DNA from: Draconibacterium halophilum
GTDB lineage: Bacteria; Bacteroidota; Bacteroidia; Bacteroidales; Prolixibacteraceae
DNA length: 64,000 bases
Direction of reading: 5' to 3'
NCBI RefSeq assembly: GCF_010448835.1
Contig: NZ_CP048409.1
Span: 3,356,001 to 3,420,000 of the forward strand
Positions 37,317 through 46,480 of this stretch are shown here, piece after piece. The translations under genes and the position numbers were made by a program. Every line of letters starts with the position of its first letter. Positions within the stretch are counted from its first letter, which is position 1. A model generated the notes under the pieces. The model ran no database searches, was not told the origin of the DNA, and saw only the letters and a list, made by a program, of their open reading frames with translations.

Positions 37317-37766
37317 TCAGCTTACGCCGCTGGAATGATCACTAATAATCACCCATCCCCCATCAATCTTCTGAATAATTAGCGTAAAATGCCCGATCAG
37401 ATCACCAATCTCGCGTGTCAGTTCATAACGTCCGATCAGAAAAACTGTTTTGGTATCGATTTTCCTTAAATCCAGAATTTTAAATTCCAGATGCCCCATC
37501 GCCGTTTTGCCGGGATAACCTTTTTTGTAACCATCAAGCGTTGCCTGCCAGCCGTAAGTTGGTCCGCGTGATCCCATAAATACCAGTTTATCCGATTTCC
37601 AGTAGGTTTCCATAAACTTTTCGAGGTCGCCTTCATTCCAGGCTTCAGTCTGTTTATCAAGCAACAACAATATATGCTCCTTTTCATTCTCCGTGATTTT
37701 TTCTTGTGTAAATCCCAAGTTGGAGAACAGCAAAAAAATGATGCTGATTACAAGAGTCTTTCTCAT
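37317..37766 (-). CDS. Secreted DUF4440/SnoaL-like (NTF2 fold) protein
   Basis: 149 residues with a signal peptide (KTLVISIIFLLFSNLGFTQ). The mature part, LLDKQTEAWNEGDLEKFMETYWKSDKLVFMG, followed by YGWQATLDGYKKGYP and ending GGWVIISDHSS, is a typical DUF4440 / NTF2-like cone fold. Functions in this family are mostly unknown (some are enzymes or ligand binders). It lies upstream of the S9 peptidase in the same direction. Confidence 0.85.
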   Translation of the reverse strand: MRKTLVISIIFLLFSNLGFTQEKITENEKEHILLLLDKQTEAWNEGDLEKFMETYWKSDKLVFMGSRGPTYGWQATLDGYKKGYPGKTAMGHLEFKILDLRKIDTKTVFLIGRYELTREIGDLIGHFTLIIQKIDGGWVIISDHSSGVS

Positions 37767-37954
37767 AAAATTGATTTTTAAAATTGAGTGTTGAAAATAG
37801 TGTATTTTTCAGATGCCGTGGCAACAAACCAATGAAAAACAAATAAACGAACGTTTTTTATACCGATCAGAAAAAATACCGTATTATTGTTTTTTAGACA
37901 GTATGAAAAGTCTTTGTTGTAAACCAATAAACTAAACGATCAAATCGAACATAA

Positions 37955-39679
37955 ATGAAAATCTTATTCTCTGTATTTCTTCTGGTATCAAGTCTGCTAT
38001 TATCAGGTCAAACCCGCGAAAAAGCGTTTGAAATAAACGCTCAATTGGGTCGTGGTATTAACTTCGGGAATATGTTCGAGGCTCCTTCTGAAACTGCCTG
38101 GGGCAATCCGTGGAAACCGGAGTATCCAAAAATTATTGCTGATCTTGGCTTTAACCATGTTCGTATTCCTGTTCGCTGGGAGCCGGAAGAAAGAAGTGCT
38201 GCAACCGAACCATTTACAATAACCCCGGAATTTTTAAATCGTATCAAAGAAGTGGTTGATTCATGCTTAAATACTGGATTGTACGCCATCATAAACATGC
38301 ATCATCACGAGGAGCTTTTTGAAAATCCTGATGGGCAAAAAGAGCGATTCCTCACCCAGTGGAAACAGATTTCGGAGTATTTTGCCGACTACCCCGATTC
38401 GTTATTATTCGAGATCTTGAATGAGCCTCACGGAAATCTTGATGCCACAAAATGGAATACTTTTTTCGCCGATGCACTTTCAACAATTAGGGAAGACAAT
38501 CCCGACAGAGTGGTGCTAATCGGGACTGCAGAATACGGAGGGCTGGGCGGTTTATCAAAACTGGAATTACACGACGATGATAATATTATTGTTACGGTGC
38601 ATTATTACAATCCCTTTTCGTTTACGCACCAGGGAGCAGAATGGAGCAACGGTACCGACGCATGGCTGGGAACGGAATGGACGGACACTGAAACAGAACG
38701 CGAAATTGTACAAGATGAATTTGCTCCATTAAAAGCATGGGAACAGCAGAAAAATATTCCGGTACATGTGGGCGAATTTGGATCGTATAGCAAAGCAGAT
38801 ATGGATTCGCGCGAGCGCTGGACAACTTACATCGCACGTTTTATCGAATCGCAGGGATGGAGCTGGACCTACTGGGAATTCAGTGCAGGTTTTGGCATTT
38901 ATAATCCCGATGATGACAGCTACAATAATCGACTGATTGATGCATTACTAAATAACGAAATGTCCGAACCTGCCGTATATGTTGGCACAGCGATTTACTC
39001 CTCACAATTTGATCAAACGATTAACGACTGGTCATTATCAACAAACAACGGAGCAGGCGCAACGTTGATACAAAGTAGCGGAAACCTGGCAGTGGATATT
39101 ACAACTGCAGGTTCTGAAGGCTGGCACATTCAACTCGCAAAAAACAATGTAGCTTTGGAAGCCGGGAAAAAATACCGGCTTACTTTTAAAGCCAAATCGG
39201 TGGATGACAGAACTGCAACTTCGTATGTTGGCATGAATGTTTCGCCATGGAGTTCTTACAGCGGTTATTCCGGTTTTAGTCTGACTGATACTTTTAGGGT
39301 GTATTCAACTGTTTTCGATATGACAACAACCGACAACTATGCCCGGATCGTTTTTGACCTGGGAACAAATGCATCAGATATTACAATTGAATATATAACG
39401 CTTGAATCGGTTGAAATCCAATTTCCAACTTCGGTTGAATCTGTAAAAATTCTTAAAAGCAAAATCTATCCCAATCCCACTTACAATCAACTTTTTATTG
39501 ATAATCAGGATGATTTTCAGCAACTACAACTAAAAACTATCGACGGGCAAACCATACAACAAACACAACTTGCAAATCACCTTAACGAGATTACTGTTGA
39601 TAAACTGTCTTCTGGCATATACTTTGTAACTTTATCAAACCAGGTTTTACAACAGACCTTTAAAATCATTAAAAAGTAA
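37955..39679 (+). CDS. GH5 endoglucanase with CBM4/9-like module and T9SS sorting domain
   Basis: 574 residues: signal peptide (to ~19), GH5 catalytic domain (~22-345), a CBM4/9-like beta-sandwich (~355-490) and a type A T9SS C-terminal domain (~497-574, begins KSKIYPNPTYNQLF, ends QTFKIIKK). The acid/base is Glu157 in ILNEPHG and the nucleophile Glu274 in HVGEFGSY; MHHHEE carries the conserved His. It should be secreted and attached at the cell surface, cutting beta-1,4-glucan or a related beta-glycan. The next gene (SIMPL) starts 3 bp after its stop. Confidence 0.94.
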   Translation: MKILFSVFLLVSSLLLSGQTREKAFEINAQLGRGINFGNMFEAPSETAWGNPWKPEYPKIIADLGFNHVRIPVRWEPEERSAATEPFTITPEFLNRIKEVVDSCLNTGLYAIINMHHHEELFENPDGQKERFLTQWKQISEYFADYPDSLLFEILNEPHGNLDATKWNTFFADALSTIREDNPDRVVLIGTAEYGGLGGLSKLELHDDDNIIVTVHYYNPFSFTHQGAEWSNGTDAWLGTEWTDTETEREIVQDEFAPLKAWEQQKNIPVHVGEFGSYSKADMDSRERWTTYIARFIESQGWSWTYWEFSAGFGIYNPDDDSYNNRLIDALLNNEMSEPAVYVGTAIYSSQFDQTINDWSLSTNNGAGATLIQSSGNLAVDITTAGSEGWHIQLAKNNVALEAGKKYRLTFKAKSVDDRTATSYVGMNVSPWSSYSGYSGFSLTDTFRVYSTVFDMTTTDNYARIVFDLGTNASDITIEYITLESVEIQFPTSVESVKILKSKIYPNPTYNQLFIDNQDDFQQLQLKTIDGQTIQQTQLANHLNEITVDKLSSGIYFVTLSNQVLQQTFKIIKK

Positions 39680-39682
39680 GTC

Positions 39683-40405
39683 ATGAAAAGAATTATTGTA
39701 TCCTTAGCCCTTATCGTTTTTTCACTCGTCACTTTTGCGCAAAATACTGAAAGTGGAATTATTACTGTTGAAGGAAAATCGACAGTAAAATTAGTTCCCG
39801 AAGAAATTTCCTTTACAGTTAACCTGAGTGTTAAAGACAGTAACTATTCCCGTTGTGCCGATATGGCTGTTGAAAAACTGGCAAAAATAAAAGCACTTTT
39901 TGTGGAAAATGGAATTGATGAAGACTTGATAAAAGCCAGTAGTTATTCCATCAGGGAGGTACAACGCCACGATCCACAACTCCGAAAAATGGTTTTCGAT
40001 GGTTATGAAGCAAATATCCCGCTTACATTAAAAACACAGCGCGATTATGAAAAAAACGATCTCATATTTTCAATAATAAAAGATAATGTTGAATCCAATT
40101 TCAACCTGAGTTTTGGACTGTCGGAAGAACAACGCAATGCAGTAAAAGAAAAACTGATCGATCTTGCGGTACAAGACGCGCGTGACAAAGCGGAAATTAT
40201 TACAAAAAGTGCAGGAGTAAAATTGGGGACAATCAAATCGATACAATATGGCGATCAAAGAACTATTGCCCGGATGAACGACCGCGAATTGTTATCTTCC
40301 GGATCGATAGCAATGAAAATGCAGTCTGAATCATCGATTACCGAGGTACTATCGCCCGACGAAATTATTATGGCCACCAATATTATTATTTCTTGGAATT
40401 TGTAA
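39683..40405 (+). CDS. SIMPL (DUF541) domain protein
   Basis: 240 residues with a signal peptide (KRIIVSLALIVFSLVTFAQ). The mature part opens with ITVEGKSTVKLVPEEISFTVNLS, the standard SIMPL start, and has DARDKAEIITKSAGVKLGTIKSI near the C-terminal half. Periplasmic proteins of this family (E. coli YggE, BP26) have stress-protective roles and form ring assemblies. It begins 3 bp downstream of the GH5 gene, so it is co-transcribed with it, though no functional link is known. A bidirectional terminator follows. Confidence 0.92.
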   Translation: MKRIIVSLALIVFSLVTFAQNTESGIITVEGKSTVKLVPEEISFTVNLSVKDSNYSRCADMAVEKLAKIKALFVENGIDEDLIKASSYSIREVQRHDPQLRKMVFDGYEANIPLTLKTQRDYEKNDLIFSIIKDNVESNFNLSFGLSEEQRNAVKEKLIDLAVQDARDKAEIITKSAGVKLGTIKSIQYGDQRTIARMNDRELLSSGSIAMKMQSESSITEVLSPDEIIMATNIIISWNL

Positions 40406-40431
40406 GAACATTCCCTGCTGAAGGATATAAA

Positions 40432-40468
40432 AAAGGCTGTCCAAAATTAGTATTGGACAGCCTTTATC
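40432..40468. terminator. Bidirectional terminator between the SIMPL gene and katG
   Basis: AAAGGCTGTCCAA (40432-40444) and TTGGACAGCCTTT (40453-40465) form a perfect 13-bp stem with an 8-nt loop. T-rich on the plus side (ATCTTT) and on the minus side (TTTTATATCC), so it can serve both convergent genes. Confidence 0.85.
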
Positions 40469-40487
40469 TTTAGAGCAAAATTAGTTG

Positions 40488-42658
40488 CTATTCTAAATCA
40501 AAACGATCAGCGTTCATCACTTTATTCCAGGCTTTTACAAAGTCGGTTACAAATTTTTCTTTGCTATCGTCTTGTGCATAAACTTCAGAATATGCGCGTA
40601 AAACAGCATTCGATCCAAACACTAAATCAATACGAGTTGCCGTCCATTTTACGTCGCCTGATTTTCGATCGCAAATTTCGTAATAACCTTTATCCGTTGG
40701 CTTCCAGTTGTAAGCCATATCCGTTAGATTTACGAAAAAATCATTGCTTAATGCTCCAACTTTATCAGTAAACACGCCATGCTGTGTACCACCATAATTT
40801 GTTCCCATCATGCGCATTCCACCAACCAAAACGGTCATTTCGTGTGCTGTTAATCCCATTAACTGTGCCCGGTCGAGCATCAGTTCTTCCGGACTAACCA
40901 CATAATCTTTTTTCTGCCAGTTTCTAAATCCATCAGCCAATGGTTCCAACGGAGCAAACGACTCGGCATCGGTCATTTTATCGGTAGCATCTCCCCGTCC
41001 GGGCAAAAACGGAACAGAAACATTCATTCCTGCTTTTTTAATGGACTGTTCAACCCCAACATTTCCGGCCAATACAATTACGTCGGCTACGCTAATTCCA
41101 AACTCAGCCGCTATTGGCTCAAGCACCGCTAAAACCTTCGCCAAACGTTCCGGCTCATTTCCTTCCCAATCTTTCTGAGGAGCCAAACGAATGCGGGCAC
41201 CATTGGCACCACCGCGCATATCCGATCCACGGAAAGTTCTTGCGCTATCCCATGCTGTAGAAACCATGTCGGTAATGCTAAGTCCTGAAGCAGCAATTTT
41301 TGCTTTTACCGCATCAACATCATAATCCGATTTACCTGCCAGAACCGGATCTTGCCAGATCAGATCCTCTTCAGGAACATCCGGGCCAAAATAACGTGCT
41401 TTCGGTCCCATATCGCGATGCGTTAGTTTAAACCAGGCGCGGGCAAAAGCATCAGAAAGCGCATCGAAATCATTCATGAACTTTTCAGAGATCTTTCTGT
41501 ACTCCGGATCCATTTTTAAGGCCATATCGGCATCGGTCATCATCGGGATGGTACGAATTGAAAAATCCTCTACATCAGCCGGTTTATCTTCATCTGCAAT
41601 ACTAACAGGTTCCCATTGTTGGGCACCGGCAGGGCTTTTGCGCAATTCCCATTCGTGGTTAAACAGCATCTTAAAATAACCGTTATCCCATTTGGTTGGC
41701 TCTGTTGTCCAGGCACCTTCCAAGCCACTGGTAACTGTATGTCTACCTTTTCCTGTTTTATGCGGATTCTTCCAACCCAAACCTTGCTCATCCACATCGG
41801 CAGACTCAGGGTCGGGCCCCAAGGCCTCTGCATCGCCGTTACCGTGAGTTTTTCCTACGGTATGTCCACCGGCAGTCAGCGCCACTGTTTCCTCATCGTT
41901 CATAGCCATTCGGCGGAAAGTTTCGCGCATTTGCTGAGCAGTTTTTAACGGATCGGGTTTTCCGTTTACTCCTTCCGGGTTTACATAGATCAATCCCATT
42001 TGAACGGCAGCCAACGGATTTTCCATCGTCTCAGGTTTTGTTACATCATCGTAACGTTCGTCACTTGGTGCCAGCCATTCTTTTTCGGCTCCCCAGTAAG
42101 TATCTTTCTCCGGATGCCAGATATCTTCGCGGCCAAATCCAAAACCAAAGGTTTTTAGTCCCATACTTTCGTAGGCGATGTTACCGGCCAAAATGATCAA
42201 ATCGGCCCAACTTACTTTATTGCCGTATTTCTTTTTAATGGGCCAAAGTAAACGACGCGCTTTATCCAGACTCACATTATCGGGCCACGAGTTTAATGGT
42301 GCAAAACGCTGGTTTCCTGTTCCTCCGCCTCCACGGCCATCGGCAATTCGATACGAACCGGCAGCGTGCCAGGCCATTCTAATCATCAATCCTCCGTAAT
42401 GCCCCAATCGGCCGGCCACCACTCCTGGCTATCGGTCATTAAATCGTGAAGATCCTTTTTTAAAGCCGCTACATCCAGCTTTTTCAGCTCTTCCCGGTAA
42501 TTAAAATCTTTTCCTAATGGATTTGTTTTAGTGTCATGCTGATGCAAAATGTCGAGATTTAATGCATTGGGCCACCAACTCATAACTGATGAGCCGGAAG
42601 CGGTATTTCCACCATGCATTACCGGACATTTGCCTTGTTTTGAATGATTGTTTTCCAT
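40488..42658 (-). pseudogene. katG: Catalase-peroxidase KatG, interrupted by a one-base frameshift
   Basis: Bifunctional haem catalase-peroxidase removing H2O2. The N-terminal 85 residues (42658-42404) end DSQEWWPADWG and then run into a stop at 42386; the rest (from 42401) reads HYGGLMIRMAWHAAGSYR and continues to the end. The intact family sequence is WWPAD-[WF]-GHYG, so one C is missing at about 42401-42403 (GG-CAT where GGC-CAT is needed). Restored length is 723 residues, normal for KatG, with all other parts present: distal RMAWH, proximal TAGGHTVGKTHG, and the C-terminal duplicate domain. Either a very recent loss or a sequencing indel in a GGGGCC run. Confidence 0.93.
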
Positions 42659-42920
42659 ATACTTAGTTTTAAGTGATAATTTATGTAACTATCCCAATAA
42701 GATACGAAAAACAGCACGACTAAAAAATGATTAATTCTTTAATCTACAAGCTTTTAAATACTAATTACTAATGATTAATAGATTTTATCTATGCAATTTA
42801 CAATTCAAGCAAACATAATCACGATGACTTTTTTAACTGATGATTAAATCTTCATGTATTAGCAATTGAACTTTCACGCTGTGTTGGGGTTCTGTTACTT
42901 TTACGGCAAATTACAGAAAA

Positions 42921-43535
42921 ATGACAATTACAGTTCATCCTGAGGCGAAAGCCTTGATTTTTGATTTAGACGGAACCCTGTCGAACTCGCTTCCCGTGCA
43001 TCTGGAAACCTGGAAAATAGTGGCGAAAAAATATAATTTTGATTTTGACCCGAATATTATTCACGAAATGACAGGCCGCCCGACGATTGAGTTTGCCAAA
43101 CGAATTGTTGAGCAATACAAAGTGGATGAACAACCCGAAATACTGGTTCGTATGAAACAACAAGCATTTTGGGACGCGGCGCATTTACTTGAGCCAATTG
43201 AAGAGGTCATCTCAATTGTAAAAAGTTATCACGGGAAACTACCCATGTCGGTAGGAACCGGCGCAAGCGGAAAAAGTGCCGAAGTGCAGTTAAAAGAGCT
43301 GGGTATTCGCGACTATTTCGATTTTGTAATTTCAGCTGACGATGTACAGAAACACAAACCACACCCTGAGACCTTTGTAAAATGTGCCGAATTGATGGGC
43401 GTTGAACCGCAACTTTGCCAGGTTTTCGAAGATGGAGATTTGGGTATTTCCGCAGCCAAAGAAGCCGGCATGTTTGTTACCGATGTGCGTGAACACATTG
43501 TTTACGGCGACTGGGAATTGACTGCAAACAAGTAA
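42921..43535 (+). CDS. HAD-superfamily phosphatase, beta-phosphoglucomutase-like (YqaB type)
   Basis: 204 residues. HAD motif I DLDGTLSNS (nucleophile Asp), motif II MSVGTGASG, motif III Lys in KHKPHPETF, motif IV VFEDGDLGISAAKEAGM. The short helical cap (MTGRPTIEFAKRIVEQY) places it with fructose-1-phosphatase/sugar-phosphatase YqaB or beta-PGM-like proteins; phosphatase is more likely as the residue after DLDGT is Leu-Ser rather than the PGM pattern. Starts an apparent two-gene unit with the AEC transporter, 10 bp upstream of it. Confidence 0.88.
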   Translation: MTITVHPEAKALIFDLDGTLSNSLPVHLETWKIVAKKYNFDFDPNIIHEMTGRPTIEFAKRIVEQYKVDEQPEILVRMKQQAFWDAAHLLEPIEEVISIVKSYHGKLPMSVGTGASGKSAEVQLKELGIRDYFDFVISADDVQKHKPHPETFVKCAELMGVEPQLCQVFEDGDLGISAAKEAGMFVTDVREHIVYGDWELTANK

Positions 43536-43545
43536 AACGGGATTT

Positions 43546-44475
43546 ATGGCACATTTTTTACTGGCCCTGAAGACTGTTGCGCCCCTGTTTCTTGTCATCT
43601 TTACCGGAACACTTTTTTCGCGTACAAAAGCGGCTCACGGGCCTTGGGTTGATGTGCTGAACAAATACGCTCTGTGGATCGGATTCCCGGCACTGGTAAT
43701 TGCATCGCTGATGCACCTCAATCCGCAAGGCGAATCCTATACACAACTCATTCTTATTAATTCGGCTTATATTGCGACGTGCATGTTACTGGCCTTCCCC
43801 ATCGCACGTATCTTTAAATTTTCAAAGCGTTTACGCAGTTCACTGTTCCTTATCCTATCGTTTGGGAACGTGGCTTACCTCGGCATCCCGGTGTTGCGTA
43901 GTAGCTTTGGCGACGATATTTTACCTGTAGCAGCTGTCCTCTCCGCTGTTTATGTTTTTTGGCTGCTTACGCTTGGTGTCATACTTATTGAAGCTACGGG
44001 GGAAGAAAGCATCCAACCAAAAAAATTAATGCTGAGCCTGGTCAAAAATCCACTGCTGATCTCCGTTTTTGTGGGTGTAACCATCGTTTTATTTCAACTA
44101 AAAGTGCCGTCGTTTATCGATAAATCCATCAGCCTTTTTGCCGAATCGGTAACTGCTGTAGTTCTTTTCTCGTTAGGAATATTTCTGGGGCAAAATAAAA
44201 TTGGCGCTCCTAAGGAATGGATCAGGGTTTTAGGTTTTGTGTGTGTTACCATGATCATTCTTCCTTTGCTACTACAATTTAGTATCCGAACAGCCGGTTT
44301 AAACGACCTTCAGTTTAAAGCCACTATTCTCGATTCGGCAATGCCACTCGGACTAACTCCTTATGCACTTGCCGTTCAGTATAAACTGGAAACAAAACTG
44401 GTAGCTCGAATCGTTGTACTGGGTACGCTGCTTTCGGTGATTATTATTCCGCTTTGGATCGCGTTTCTTGGCTGA
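43546..44475 (+). CDS. AEC (auxin efflux carrier) family transporter
   Basis: 309 residues with about 10 hydrophobic helices. The family pattern is seen in two five-helix halves: NKYALWIGFPALVIASLM and GNVAYLGIPVLRSSFG in the first, DSAMPLGLTPYALAVQYKLE in the second. AEC proteins move organic acids (malate, for example), amino acids or other carboxylates across the inner membrane. It starts 10 bp after the HAD gene stop and probably shares its transcript. Confidence 0.9.
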   Translation: MAHFLLALKTVAPLFLVIFTGTLFSRTKAAHGPWVDVLNKYALWIGFPALVIASLMHLNPQGESYTQLILINSAYIATCMLLAFPIARIFKFSKRLRSSLFLILSFGNVAYLGIPVLRSSFGDDILPVAAVLSAVYVFWLLTLGVILIEATGEESIQPKKLMLSLVKNPLLISVFVGVTIVLFQLKVPSFIDKSISLFAESVTAVVLFSLGIFLGQNKIGAPKEWIRVLGFVCVTMIILPLLLQFSIRTAGLNDLQFKATILDSAMPLGLTPYALAVQYKLETKLVARIVVLGTLLSVIIIPLWIAFLG

Positions 44476-44483
44476 ATAAAAAG

Positions 44484-44560
44484 TTTCTCGCAGACTACGC
44501 AGATACCAGATATTGAATCCAAATAAAATTCTACGCCATCAACGAAATCTGCGTGAAAAT
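44484..44560. repeat. Dispersed repeat with CTCGCAGACTACGCAGAT / AATCTGCGTGAAA words
   Basis: The 88-bp gap between the convergent AEC and COG0523 genes is filled by a sequence containing TCTCGCAGACTACGCAGAT and, 40 bp on, GAAATCTGCGTGAAAATT. The ATCTGCGT/ACGCAGAT words are inverted copies. I know such words as frequent short intergenic repeats in Bacteroidota; no second copy is present in this window. Confidence 0.5.
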
Positions 44561-44563
44561 TAT

Positions 44564-45484
44564 TTAAGGATTAAAGTCTAAAGCCAGCCCATCCAGTTTC
44601 CCAATAAAAACAATGTGACTTTCAGGTGCCTCCAAAATTAAATCGCCCTCTTCCAATTCAAAACGGCCACCAACGCCCTGCAAAATATATTCATAAGGTT
44701 CATTCTGAAAACAAACTACTCCTTTGCAGCGGTAGATCTTACTTTTATAAATGTCGAGTGTATATTCCAGCCAGTAATTGAAGTCCTTTCTATTCAGCGG
44801 TGCTGAAAAAGAAAGTGTTTTGGTTTTCACCAATGCATGATTTGTTTTGTACGAAAGAAAAGAATAGGAATTAAAAGAGTGTCGTTTTAGATCCTTCAAA
44901 TTTAGCTTATCAACTTCACCATAACTTGTTATTACTGTTTCTAACAAGGGAGCAACTGATTTTACTTTTTTTGAAATTTCATCGATTTGTTTCGGACCAA
45001 GAGCTTCAGTTTTATTTACCAGAACCAGATCGGCAATATTTAACTGCCTAAACGCCATTTCCTCTTCCGGTAAATCATCAAAATTTAAGGCATCAACCAA
45101 ACAAATGGCACCGTTATACTCGTACAATTCCTTTAAGTCTTCCTCGGCAAAAAAAGGTTGAATCACTGGCGCCGGATCAGCAATTCCTGTTGTTTCAATC
45201 AACAGGTGATCGACATTTGGGAAACGTTCGGCCAACTCTTTTAAAACCAACTCATACTCATCAGAAATTGTACAGCAAATACACCCTTGTTTTAACTCAA
45301 ACATCTGGCTGGCATCTACACCTTTTATTAGTTTAGAATCAATAGGCACATCGCCAAATTCATTCTCAACCAATGTAAACTGAATACCGGGATTAGTTTT
45401 TAACAGGAAGTTGATAAAAGTAGTCTTCCCGGCCCCAAGAAAGCCGGTGATTATGGTTACTGGTATTTTATTTTGCATACTCAC
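44564..45484 (-). CDS. COG0523 (CobW/ZigA-like) GTP-binding metallochaperone
   Basis: 306 residues. G3E-family GTPase: Walker A GFLGAGKTTFINFLL, the CxCC metal motif in GCICCTISDEYE, ETTGIADPAP (switch), and LVNKTEAL (NKxD equivalent), followed by the small CobW C-terminal domain from about 215. The family delivers zinc or other metals to target proteins at GTP cost in the cytoplasm. Close to the start codons ATG-TCA-ATG either Met could be used. The neighbouring upstream gene is a TauE/SafE permease across a repeat-filled gap. Confidence 0.92.
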   Translation of the reverse strand: MSMQNKIPVTIITGFLGAGKTTFINFLLKTNPGIQFTLVENEFGDVPIDSKLIKGVDASQMFELKQGCICCTISDEYELVLKELAERFPNVDHLLIETTGIADPAPVIQPFFAEEDLKELYEYNGAICLVDALNFDDLPEEEMAFRQLNIADLVLVNKTEALGPKQIDEISKKVKSVAPLLETVITSYGEVDKLNLKDLKRHSFNSYSFLSYKTNHALVKTKTLSFSAPLNRKDFNYWLEYTLDIYKSKIYRCKGVVCFQNEPYEYILQGVGGRFELEEGDLILEAPESHIVFIGKLDGLALDFNP

Positions 45485-45499
45485 ATTCTTCTAAACAAG

Positions 45500-45568
45500 T
45501 CCCCTTAAGTCGATTTCGGGGTGTAGATTCACCCCTCGCTCTTCGGGCACTCCCCTCAGTGAGGGGAG
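45500..45568. repeat. Intergenic hairpin repeat, GGGGTG...CACCCC and CTCCCCTCA...TGAGGGGAG
   Basis: Two perfect hairpins: GGGGTG (45518-45523)/CACCCC (45530-45535) and CTCCCCTCA (45550-45558)/TGAGGGGAG (45560-45568) with a 1-nt centre. A related word (CTCACTCTGAGTGAGGG) occurs at about 12172-12188, and a CCTCCCC/GGGGAGG hairpin at 53509-53527. Belongs to the same general class of short intergenic palindromes. Confidence 0.55.
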
Positions 45569-45629
45569 ATAATCCATTTTCCAAAACTTTTTTTCGCTAG
45601 TGGCTAGTAGCTCTTAACTTGTAGCTTTA

Positions 45630-46391
45630 TTAACTAAACACCCCAAACAAATTCAGAATCACAATTATCATGGCCAGGATCAGTACGTAACGCACATATT
45701 TTGCACCACCTTTAACGGTAAAATTGACTCCTAGCCAAGCACCAAGCATATTTCCGGCGGCAAGTATTAAACCCGCAACAATATCAACTTGTTTATGAAA
45801 AATAAATATCCCGATGGAAAAAACAGTATAGATCAAAACAATAAAAACCTTTATAGCATTGGCTCTAACCAAATTATGACCACAACCCAAAACCAAGCCG
45901 GCCAGCAGAAAAAAGCCCACTCCCATTTGAATAAACCCGCCGAATAAACCTATTCCAAAGAAAATAATATACTGTAGTACCGTCGGTTTGGGATCGACCT
46001 TCCCTACCCGATCTTTTATCCATACTTCTGGTTTTAAAACTACCACCAGCAACAAAACCACCATTAGTCCGGCAATAATCTTTTTCAAAAGCTCTACATC
46101 GATTTCAACAGCAAACAGTGCCCCGATAATTGATCCGATAATTGCCGGAACAGCAAGCCGGTAATCAGTTTTAAAATCAAGTACGTTCTTCTGCTTAAAA
46201 GTTTTTACGGCAATCACATTTTGAAGCAGAATAGCGATTCGATTGGTTCCGTTGGCAATATTTGCAGGCAGTCCCATAAACATCAATAAAGGGATGGTTA
46301 ACATGGAGCCACCACCAGCAGTAGTATTAATAAAACCGGCTGCGATTCCGGTTCCTATAAGTGCCAATATCATGTACCATTCCATATCCAT
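45630..46391 (-). CDS. TauE/SafE family (sulfite exporter-like) permease
   Basis: 253 residues with 8 hydrophobic helices. The opening GTGIAAGFINTTAGGGSMLTIPLLMFMGLP and the second-half GIGLFGGFIQMGVGFFLLAGLVLG are the two repeated TauE signature regions. The family includes exporters of sulfite, sulfoacetate and other anions, but most members have no known substrate. Single gene on the minus strand between glyA and the COG0523 gene. Confidence 0.93.
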   Translation of the reverse strand: MDMEWYMILALIGTGIAAGFINTTAGGGSMLTIPLLMFMGLPANIANGTNRIAILLQNVIAVKTFKQKNVLDFKTDYRLAVPAIIGSIIGALFAVEIDVELLKKIIAGLMVVLLLVVVLKPEVWIKDRVGKVDPKPTVLQYIIFFGIGLFGGFIQMGVGFFLLAGLVLGCGHNLVRANAIKVFIVLIYTVFSIGIFIFHKQVDIVAGLILAAGNMLGAWLGVNFTVKGGAKYVRYVLILAMIIVILNLFGVFS

Positions 46392-46426
46392 AGCTCGAAT
46401 TTATAGTTAAAGAAAGTGAAAACATA

Positions 46427-46453
46427 AAAAAAGCCCGAAAATAATTCCGGGCT
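46427..46453 (-). terminator. Terminator of glyA
   Basis: On the minus strand AGCCCG ... CGGGCT (46448-46453 with 46432-46437) is followed by TTTTTTATG. Located 28 bp after the glyA stop. Confidence 0.82.
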
Positions 46454-46480
46454 CTCTATATTTTAACCTTAAGTTCTTAA

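Noticed and set aside
42386..42422. Programmed frameshift in katG
   Set aside because: KatG is never known to be recoded; the invariant GHYG codons point to a missing C.
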